This document shows, in pieces, positions 1-5,258 of a DNA stretch of 7,199 nt. The notes beneath the pieces were generated by a model that searched no databases, was not told the DNA's origin, and was given only the letters and a program-made list of their open reading frames with translations. Location of the stretch: contig JABMSC010000171.1 of the NCBI GenBank assembly GCA_013204685.1, positions 1 through 7,199 of the forward strand, written 5' to 3'. The stretch's first letter is position 1, and each line of letters opens with the position of its first letter. The stretch is from Candidatus Omnitrophota bacterium (lineage in GTDB: Bacteria; Omnitrophota; Gorgyraeia; Tantalellales; Tantalellaceae). A program made the position numbers and the translations under genes.

Positions 1-44
1 ACGAACGACGAAACAGGCACCGCCATGAAACAGGGAACGGGAGA
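1..44 (+). repeat. Direct repeat copy 1 (linker repeat, cut by window edge)
   Basis: Bases 1-44 match 2896-2939 at 42 of 44 positions, the first 35 being identical. Both copies encode TNDETGTAMKQGTGES in the same frame. Because this copy touches the left edge, the repeat may extend further upstream. Its start (2-15) also contains two of the degenerate cg-initial heptads seen elsewhere in the window. Confidence 0.95.
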
Positions 45-3000
45 GTCCAACGATGATGCCGAGATGGTGGAGGATGAATCCAACCCCTTATCCGAAGAAG
101 AAAAACGCCAGCGTGACCTAGACAATTCGGGGGACACATTACTTATTTCTGACGAAGAAATGCGCCAGCGCGACCCGGACGTGAGAAAATTGGGATATAG
201 CACCCAGATCCCAGAATGGATTACAGGTGAAGCTAGAGAAGTATTCATTGCTACTTGGAAAGAGACGAACTTCTCCAGCGAGCAGATAAAGGTGATCGAG
301 AGGTTTAGTTTATTAAAAAACCCGGGATATAAAAGGTATTACATGTATCTCTTGGATCTTTGGGCCAAGCCCGATCCAATTGAAAGAGATGAAAACATAA
401 GAAGTGCAATTGAGTCTGTTGTTAAAAGGATAGACGAAAATACAAAACGTATTCTTTTATTAGAAAAAACTTTGGAAAAAGCGGGAGTTTCATTTAGTGA
501 GGTGCATCGCGTTCTTGATCTTGGAATAAGCTCATGGGGTTATGCTTATATTTTTGATTATTTGTTTACAAACAATGAGTTAACACTTGGTATAGAATTA
601 CGTCCAAATCTCAGAATTAGCATTGAAAAAGAATTGGAATACTTTGATCTGGATAGAGATAGGTTTACTGCCGGTTTTGGCAGCTACAACAGACTTAATG
701 CGATAGATGAATATCAAACACTAAGGCGTAAGGGTGTTAAGTTCGATCTAATAACATCTCTAAATTCAGATATTATTGAAGGTGGAACCTTTGATGCTTC
801 CAAGCCGGATTCGAACCACTGGTATAAATCCCAGATGAGAGTTTTTGAATATATTTTTGATGCGCTTTCAGAGAATGGAGTTTTCCTGATAACACCACCC
901 GGCTTGATTGATAAGTATTGCGCTTTCGATGAAGTGCTTGAAGAAGCCGGATGGATAAAAGTAGAGGACCCGATTAAAGAAGGAAGACTCGGGTATATGG
1001 CACGAAAAGAAAATATTAAAAAATTATTAGTAACTTTAAGAAAACTATCAATTATAGAGGAAAAAGAAGGACATAAAGCAGCCTGGGAAAGCATTGCTGG
1101 GAATACCGGGACGTCTTCTCTACCCGATAAAAAAGCTCCTAGGGGCTCTCCCGCTGAATTCTTCAGAGTTATCTACACTGAGTTTGAACCAGGGAAGATC
1201 TCTCTTAAAGCTTTACGTGAAAGACTAAATTTAGCCGAATCCACAGCCGATAGAGACACCAATCGGTTAGTATCAGCCGGGCTTATAAAGAAGGATGGGA
1301 AGGGGGATCAAGCACAACTAGAGAGGACAGTGACAAACCCCGATGACGAGTTGACAAGTCTTGTCTATGATGTATTGGCAGAGCTTGGAGATAAGCCTAG
1401 GGTAGGTGAGATGATAGAAGCGTTTAAAGAATTCTTTGATCAGTCGGACTTTGCAACGTTAGAAGATGAAGAAACAAAAAATGTACCAATGGATGAAGCT
1501 TGCAGTGAAATTCAAACGTTGATAGATGAAAAGAAAAAGGAAATCACAGATAGATTGGTGGTTGTGGCAATAGATGGGGACTCATGTGTTGGAAAAACAT
1601 TTCTTGCGAGTGAACTTGATCCAGATAAAACATTAGTTCTTCATCTTGATGGCATAAAGGAAGAAGCTAGAAAGGGCCCACATAAGGATATCCTGTCGAA
1701 AGAGGCATTGTTGGTCGATACTATGCAACGCAAGTTACTAAGCTTACCTAAGGGGCACAGTTATGAGGTTTTGGTCATAGAGGGATTTGATCTTCTGAAG
1801 ACTATTGATGAATGGAAAAAAATATCTAATAACTCTGAAGTAGATATTTATGTGCATGTAGAAGCAGAGATTTATACGCGTGAAATGATCCTGCGCACTA
1901 AAAGACAACAAGGCCGCCTGCCTGCTCCAGGATTCCTTGATTTAATTGAGGGTAAGGATACAGCTATGCTTGATACAAATTTCCTGAAAACGTTTACCCA
2001 GAATGGATATCCGTTCGATGTGAGGTACGACCTTGTTGTGCGTAATGATTATATCGTTGAGGACGGTGCGGTTGAATTTTTTGATGAGCATATGTCCGAA
2101 AGCGATGAATTCGCGAATATCTTAAGAGAAATATTCGAGTTTGGTCCAGAAGGGGAACCATCCACTGCAAGTGTACATAGAAGGATTCTTCTCAAGGAAG
2201 CCCATGTTTGGATTCTCAGCGTTATAAGAAGTTATCTCGAAGACAAATATCCGAGTGAAGATTTTTCATCATTAAAAGTGATAGTCCCCCTCACAGGCAG
2301 CAGCTTAAGTGGATTTCCCCGGGCAAAAGAAAGCGATCTCGATGTTTACTTTTTGATAGATGATTCTAATCTTCCAAATGGGACAAAATTCGAAGATATT
2401 GATAGAACAAATATTGCGACCAAAACAAGAGAGGTAATAAACAGAATCATAGATGAAGATAGTTCATTACATGTAAGAAAACTTCAACCTCTGAACATAC
2501 AAGGCGAGAAGGTATGGTTTTTAAGTGATGTTTTAAGATTTCCTGAAGATATGGACGTTATTAGTCCTATAGCAGATGCTTTTCTTGTATGTTATGGCTC
2601 GGTTGAAGAGGTGAGGCGGAAGATCTTAAGTGCCATAATTTATTCAGAGAATCGTTACGGTAAGTGGAAACTGATCCGTAAGAAGTGGCAGGAGTATGTT
2701 AACAAGAAGCATATAGATAGGTTAGGTGAGAGATTCGTCCCTCGAGAAGGATTAGATCTCAAGCTGCCTGACTTGACCTATATGTTAGATATTTATGGAA
2801 TTCCTGTAGCAGAAGGCATAACAAAGCCCACGCCCCCGTTAAAACTTTCTCCGAAATCTCTAACGGGGCAGGCAACGCACGACGCACGACACAGTACGAA
2901 CGACGAAACAGGCACCGCCATGAAACAGGGGACGGGTGAAAGCGACCCTGGGGACGCTACTGGCGTACCAGAGCATCAGGGCACGGATCAGAAGAACTCC

Positions 3001-5079
3001 GAGGAACCCAAGGAATTCGAGGAACCAACGCGGGAAGAAATCATCCGGATCCTCACTGCCCTTGCAAGTTTTGCGCACGGAACTAATGCATCTACGAATA
3101 CAATGACTTACTCGACAGCAGTAAATACCGGTTTTGCATTTATTGTCAAAAACATTTTAGCAGATGAGGATTTGACAGAACATCACCAAAAGGCACAAGA
3201 AATGCAGGACAATATAGATGAGGTTAGTGGGATACTGATGGATTTAAGCGGCAGGTGCGCAGGTCCCATGGATCTTATCAGGAAAAATGCCTGGGAAGAA
3301 GTAGACACATCAAAAATCATATCATGGCGCAATAAAGCTAGACGAGCGTATAACTTGCTAAAGAGAGCCAAGGAGTCTTATGATGAGATGGCAGACAGCA
3401 TAAGCCATCACCTATCAGTGTTTGGTGATCTGAATATTGATGAATACTTCGAAAAATTAGTTGCAGCATTTTCAGATAGGATGTCTCTTGTGGACGGTGA
3501 AGTTTCACAAGAAGTATTTGCTCTCAATGATATTTTTAAACATCTTTATGGAGAGTTGTCGGTTAAAGAGGCTGACGATTACAGTAAATATATAGAGATC
3601 AGTTTCCCGGATGAGAATATCTGGATAAGGGGGAATAAACTTTCTATTAATTCGATGATCTGTAACCTGGTGATGAATAGCTACAGGGCTGCTAAAGAAC
3701 ATAAAGGTGAAGAAGCCAGGGTTATTGTCGAAGTAACTCTTGCAAAAGGAGAGGTAGTAATAACTATAAGAGACAATGGACCCGGAATCCAGGAAGCGGG
3801 TCTTGAGAATATCTGGAAGCCATTCTACTCAACAACAGGCGGAGGAATAGGTCTTACTGAAGCACGTCTTATTGCCGAGCTTCACGGTGGAAAAATAACC
3901 GTTACCTCCATTGCGCACGAAGACTATGCGATGGCAAGTGGCGGAAATATCCAGTTTCAAGAGGATCTCATGGAAGCTCTCGAGGGCGATGTTTATCTAA
4001 GGGCAAAAAGTAAAGGGGCGTATATCCGGATGGTTGATGCCTCAAGAGAACTAAACAAGTTAGACAGCATGATCTCGAGCGACGAATTAAGTTTAATAGA
4101 GGCAAGAAGACTTTACTCTGATTACCTGGCAGCATACGATGCTCTTAATAGTGACTTGGAGAAAGATGAGGGGCTAAAACCTTTAATGCGTTTTATACAG
4201 GACGGGTTCGGCAATTCACCTGTAACGACTCTGGGTTTTGTCATCGAAATAGCAGAGAAAGAAAAAGTTATTGATGAAGCCGCTAGAGAAATGATCCGGG
4301 ATATTTTTGAAAGAGAAAAAGGTAAGATGGAAATCTTCCGCAGGATCACCGAAGGCTCCTGGGGTGATCCGGGGACGACGTTTACGGCGGCGGTTCCGGC
4401 AATCCTGATCGAATCGCCGGAGGACCCAGAGCCCACAACCCACAACCCACGACCCTTTACAAATTTCGAAGAAATTTATAACGGGCCACGACCAGCACAA
4501 TCCTTCTTCAACCAGATCATCTACCGCGCGCGTAAAGCGGCAAAAAAAGGTGAAAATATATTTATCGGCTTAGATACAAGCTACATGCGTTCGGAAGAAC
4601 TGGCGTACATACAGGAATTTCTGGCTAAACTTAGCCGTTTAAAAATAAAGAATATAAAATTTGTAAGATCAAACGGGAGAGGAGGTGACCAACCCGGCAG
4701 ACTAGCCTATGAACTCACACGGAGAATAGAGAAGTCCGAAAAGAAAGAAGGACTTACAACTCCGCTGTCGAATATAATTATCATCGGTGATACCGAAATT
4801 CTCGAGCACAAAGCGTTCAAGCGGTTTATCACCCAAGGTAAACCCGAGCAAAGTGCCTTTTTCGGTAATTTATATATCCCCAAAGATATTCCTCAGGGGA
4901 TGTTCATGAAAATAGACTTGCCAGGTTGGATCACCGAATCTCTCGGACTTGCCTTTGGGAAGACCGGCGTGCGGGCGAAACGCTTCAACGTGGAGCTCGC
5001 CCCGATCGAATCAGAGATCCTTGAGAAACTCAGCACCATGTACGCTCTCTATGTTGATTATATTGCCCGCGGAGCGTAG
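1..5079 (+). CDS. Giant multidomain protein: methyltransferase-like, wHTH, P-loop kinase, nucleotidyltransferase and histidine-kinase modules (5' end probably outside window)
   Basis: One open frame runs from the left edge to a TAG at 5077-5079. Residues are numbered here from the first ATG at 25. Modules in order: acidic linker 1-55, Rossmann methyltransferase-like about 113-328, winged HTH about 375-435, uridine-kinase-like P-loop domain about 495-690, nucleotidyltransferase-like about 718-900, linker 932-1002, histidine-kinase helices and HATPase about 1003-1296, helical insert 1297-1448, linker 1459-1477, unrecognised alpha/beta domain 1478-1684. No signal peptide or membrane segment is visible, so a cytoplasmic protein is expected. 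The ATG at 25 has no Shine-Dalgarno, the frame is open upstream of it, and it lies in a linker sequence that recurs internally around Met966. The true start is therefore probably upstream. No gene name is recognised. A signalling or regulatory role is inferred only from domain types; substrates and partners are unknown. Confidence 0.9.
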   Translation, partial: TNDETGTAMKQGTGESNDDAEMVEDESNPLSEEEKRQRDLDNSGDTLLISDEEMRQRDPDVRKLGYSTQIPEWITGEAREVFIATWKETNFSSEQIKVIERFSLLKNPGYKRYYMYLLDLWAKPDPIERDENIRSAIESVVKRIDENTKRILLLEKTLEKAGVSFSEVHRVLDLGISSWGYAYIFDYLFTNNELTLGIELRPNLRISIEKELEYFDLDRDRFTAGFGSYNRLNAIDEYQTLRRKGVKFDLITSLNSDIIEGGTFDASKPDSNHWYKSQMRVFEYIFDALSENGVFLITPPGLIDKYCAFDEVLEEAGWIKVEDPIKEGRLGYMARKENIKKLLVTLRKLSIIEEKEGHKAAWESIAGNTGTSSLPDKKAPRGSPAEFFRVIYTEFEPGKISLKALRERLNLAESTADRDTNRLVSAGLIKKDGKGDQAQLERTVTNPDDELTSLVYDVLAELGDKPRVGEMIEAFKEFFDQSDFATLEDEETKNVPMDEACSEIQTLIDEKKKEITDRLVVVAIDGDSCVGKTFLASELDPDKTLVLHLDGIKEEARKGPHKDILSKEALLVDTMQRKLLSLPKGHSYEVLVIEGFDLLKTIDEWKKISNNSEVDIYVHVEAEIYTREMILRTKRQQGRLPAPGFLDLIEGKDTAMLDTNFLKTFTQNGYPFDVRYDLVVRNDYIVEDGAVEFFDEHMSESDEFANILREIFEFGPEGEPSTASVHRRILLKEAHVWILSVIRSYLEDKYPSEDFSSLKVIVPLTGSSLSGFPRAKESDLDVYFLIDDSNLPNGTKFEDIDRTNIATKTREVINRIIDEDSSLHVRKLQPLNIQGEKVWFLSDVLRFPEDMDVISPIADAFLVCYGSVEEVRRKILSAIIYSENRYGKWKLIRKKWQEYVNKKHIDRLGERFVPREGLDLKLPDLTYMLDIYGIPVAEGITKPTPPLKLSPKSLTGQATHDARHSTNDETGTAMKQGTGESDPGDATGVPEHQGTDQKNSEEPKEFEEPTREEIIRILTALASFAHGTNASTNTMTYSTAVNTGFAFIVKNILADEDLTEHHQKAQEMQDNIDEVSGILMDLSGRCAGPMDLIRKNAWEEVDTSKIISWRNKARRAYNLLKRAKESYDEMADSISHHLSVFGDLNIDEYFEKLVAAFSDRMSLVDGEVSQEVFALNDIFKHLYGELSVKEADDYSKYIEISFPDENIWIRGNKLSINSMICNLVMNSYRAAKEHKGEEARVIVEVTLAKGEVVITIRDNGPGIQEAGLENIWKPFYSTTGGGIGLTEARLIAELHGGKITVTSIAHEDYAMASGGNIQFQEDLMEALEGDVYLRAKSKGAYIRMVDASRELNKLDSMISSDELSLIEARRLYSDYLAAYDALNSDLEKDEGLKPLMRFIQDGFGNSPVTTLGFVIEIAEKEKVIDEAAREMIRDIFEREKGKMEIFRRITEGSWGDPGTTFTAAVPAILIESPEDPEPTTHNPRPFTNFEEIYNGPRPAQSFFNQIIYRARKAAKKGENIFIGLDTSYMRSEELAYIQEFLAKLSRLKIKNIKFVRSNGRGGDQPGRLAYELTRRIEKSEKKEGLTTPLSNIIIIGDTEILEHKAFKRFITQGKPEQSAFFGNLYIPKDIPQGMFMKIDLPGWITESLGLAFGKTGVRAKRFNVELAPIESEILEKLSTMYALYVDYIARGA
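91..180 (+). repeat. Short acidic linker repeat, two units
   Basis: SEEEKRQRDLD (91-123) and SDEEMRQRDPD (148-180) are two related 11-residue units 19 residues apart. They lie in the acidic, low-complexity segment before the methyltransferase-like module. The DNA is similar too, with cgccagcg shared. This is probably a disordered linker. Confidence 0.75.
361..1008 (+). other. Class I SAM-dependent methyltransferase-like domain
   Basis: Residues 113-328 of the giant protein show the Rossmann methyltransferase order. A VLDLG glycine motif (163-167) stands where motif I lies. It is followed by GIELRPN (189-195) with acidic E191 at the expected ribose-binding position, FDLITSLNSD (240-249) at the motif IV position, and SENGVFLITPPG (282-293) as the strand after a helix. 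The glycine motif reads DLGISSWGY, less glycine-rich than the usual DxGxGxG, so cofactor binding is likely but not certain. The substrate cannot be inferred. A catalytically dead or sensing role is an alternative. Confidence 0.6.
1147..1329 (+). other. Winged helix-turn-helix domain
   Basis: Residues about 375-435 read as a compact wHTH. A first helix (AEFFRVIYTEF) is followed by a helix-turn-helix in which SLKALRERLNLAEST leads into the recognition-helix-like ADRDTNRLVSAGLI. A charged hairpin-like KKDGKGDQAQL then follows as the wing. The pattern of small residues and the 'L...AGLI' ending resemble DeoR/MarR-type transcription factor domains. DNA binding is possible, but in such large proteins wHTH units can also serve as protein-protein spacers. 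Confidence 0.55.
1507..2094 (+). other. P-loop kinase domain, uridine kinase/phosphoribulokinase-like
   Basis: Residues about 495-690. VVAIDGDSCVGKT (513-525) gives a clean Walker A (G518 to T525, GxxxxGKT) preceded by a hydrophobic strand and aspartate. LVLHLDG (538-543) sits at the substrate-side strand, and VLVIEGFDLL (582-591) matches the hydrophobic-strand-plus-acidic Walker B region of uridine-kinase-type enzymes. IYVHVEAEIYTREMILRTKRQQGR (split around 607-631) resembles the strand plus arginine-rich lid. The domain closes with YDLVVRNDYIVEDG, a typical last strand. Phosphoryl transfer activity is plausible. The substrate is unknown. Confidence 0.72.
2176..2724 (+). other. Nucleotidyltransferase-like domain (GS...DxD)
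   Basis: Residues about 718-900. The segment IVPLTGSSLSGFPRAKESD (753-771) leads directly into LDVYFLIDD, giving the hallmark pattern of the polymerase-beta nucleotidyltransferase superfamily: G758-S759, about eleven residues, then D771-x-D773 in a hydrophobic strand. A preceding helix (HRRILLKEAHVWILSVIRSYL) fits the fold. The third catalytic carboxylate, usually on a later strand, is not obvious: the likely strand near 814-822 (SLHVRKLQPL) lacks an aspartate. The domain may be inactive or the third residue may be displaced. A MNT/KNTase-type or GlnD-like NTase are the nearest comparisons from memory. Confidence 0.6.
2876..2910 (+). repeat. Degenerate heptad array within the coding linker
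   Basis: Five consecutive 7-base units can be read: cgcacga twice, then cacagta, cgaacga and cgaaaca. The period and the cgaa-ca flavour match the units in the lysS-lolC gap. The array is translated as part of the linker around residues 951-962 and runs into direct repeat copy 2. Confidence 0.7.
2896..2939 (+). repeat. Direct repeat copy 2 (internal linker repeat)
   Basis: Second copy of the 44-base repeat, inside the GC-rich linker between the nucleotidyltransferase-like and histidine-kinase modules. The offset from copy 1 is 2895 bases, exactly 965 codons, so the two copies are in phase. The encoded identity continues to the serine codon, which is tcc in copy 1 and agc here. Confidence 0.95.
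3031..3912 (+). other. Histidine-kinase-like helical region and HATPase_c domain
   Basis: Residues about 1003-1296. The HATPase domain is well formed: N box NLVMNSYRAA (1214-1223), G1 box DNGPGI (1250-1255), F box PFYST (1266-1270), G2 box GGGIGL (1272-1277), and the helix-strand ARLIAELHGGKITVTS. Upstream, ASFAHGTNAST (1014-1024) places H1018 where an H box would lie, although the usual glutamate after the histidine is glycine. A long helical stretch (1040-1190) separates it from the ATPase. No receiver domain or membrane sensor is visible. ATP binding is very likely; autophosphorylation on H1018 is a guess. Confidence 0.88.
3913..4368 (+). other. Helical insert before the closing strand of the HATPase
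   Basis: Residues 1297-1448 interrupt the expected end of the HATPase fold. GKITVTS (1290s) is normally followed within about ten residues by a GTTFT-type strand. That strand appears only at DPGTTFTAAVPA (1448-1459). The intervening 150 residues are mostly charged helix, e.g. ELSLIEARRLYSDYLAAYDA and EAAREMIRDIFEREKGKME. An alternative closing strand, SKGAYIRMVDAS (1329-1340), lies nearer but is a poorer match. No known domain was recognised in the insert. Confidence 0.5.
4423..4457 (+). repeat. Degenerate heptad array within the second coding linker
   Basis: Period-7 units gacccag, agcccac, aacccac, aacccac and gaccctt follow one another without gaps. They encode a proline-, threonine- and asparagine-rich linker (about residues 1467-1477) between the histidine-kinase end and the C-terminal domain. 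Local base composition is clearly more GC-rich than the domain before it. Confidence 0.7.
4456..5079 (+). other. Unrecognised C-terminal alpha/beta domain
   Basis: Residues 1478-1684 alternate helices and strands in a Rossmann-like rhythm. ENIFIGLDTSYM (D1517), IKNIKFVRSNGRGG (about 1541-1554) and SNIIIIGDTEIL (G1588, D1589) are hydrophobic strands each ending in small or polar residues, with helices between them. It ends in a helix containing EILEKLSTMYALYVDYIARGA. It resembles the tail seen, from memory, on other giant Omnitrophota-type proteins, but no family name can be given. A ligand- or nucleotide-binding role is only a guess. Confidence 0.5.
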
Positions 5080-5112
5080 AAGGTGCTCACGGTTCGTATC
5101 AGTCGTTGACCC

Positions 5113-5141
5113 TTGACACATATCAATATTATAGTTATAAT
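5113..5141 (+). promoter_or_regulatory. Sigma-70-type promoter P1 for lysS
   Basis: TTGACA (5113-5118) and TATAAT (5136-5141) are both perfect consensus hexamers with an ideal 17-base spacer. Transcription would start near 5148-5149, giving a leader of about 110 bases before lysS. It begins only 34 bases after the giant gene stops. This suggests that lysS does not depend on read-through from it. Confidence 0.8.
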
Positions 5142-5160
5142 CAGGCCATATATGTTAATC

Positions 5161-5181
5161 ATAGTGATTTTCACTCACTAT
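5161..5181. promoter_or_regulatory. Inverted repeat, possible operator
   Basis: atagtga and tcactat form perfect 7-base arms around a 7-base centre. An overlapping shorter version (agtga, ttt, tcact at 5163-5175) is also present. The repeat lies downstream of the P1 start point and over the P2 -35 region, a position suited to a repressor. No cognate regulator can be named. Confidence 0.35.
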
Positions 5182-5196
5182 ATATATAGTTATAAT
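5168..5196 (+). promoter_or_regulatory. Possible second promoter P2 for lysS
   Basis: A second TATAAT (5191-5196) has ttttca (5168-5173) 17 bases upstream, matching the -35 consensus at 4 of 6 positions. The 12-base block tatagttataat at 5185-5196 is an exact copy of the one at 5130-5141 that holds the P1 -10 box. This points to a duplicated promoter element. Confidence 0.4.
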
Positions 5197-5212
5197 ATGT
5201 AGTTGCAGAAGA

Positions 5213-5241
5213 TCCGGTTGCATCCCGGGGGCGCAGCCGGA
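5213..5241 (+). promoter_or_regulatory. GC-rich hairpin in the lysS leader
   Basis: tccggttgc (5213-5221) pairs with gcagccgga (5233-5241), nine pairs including one G-U, around an 11-base loop that itself contains cccggg. The stem ends five bases before the Shine-Dalgarno, so it could affect ribosome access. No T-run follows, so it is not an intrinsic terminator as read. Confidence 0.45.
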
Positions 5242-5246
5242 CGCAG

Positions 5247-5251
5247 AAGGG
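5247..5251 (+). promoter_or_regulatory. Ribosome binding site of lysS
   Basis: aaggg ends seven bases before the ATG at 5259. This fixes the start, which also gives the usual short helical LysRS N-terminus. Confidence 0.75.
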
Positions 5252-5258
5252 AAAACAT

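Noticed and set aside
1..2939. Insertion sequence or composite transposon bounded by the 44-base repeats
   Set aside because: The repeats are translated linkers in phase with the gene, lack terminal inverted repeats, and no transposase lies between them.
4122..4500. Overlapping minus-strand open frames opposite the giant gene, and similar ones at 714-1094, 5384-5860, 6189-6674 and 6749-7186
   Set aside because: They are antisense to genes with clear domain motifs, lack family-like sequence and ribosome binding sites, and overlap each other. They are shadow frames.
5080..5112. Terminator after the giant gene
   Set aside because: No stem followed by a T-run is visible between the stop and the P1 -35 box.
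5149..5258. T-box or lysine riboswitch in the lysS leader
   Set aside because: The leader is only about 110 bases with one simple hairpin. No T-box sequence, specifier stem or terminator/antiterminator pair is seen, and it is too short for a lysine riboswitch.
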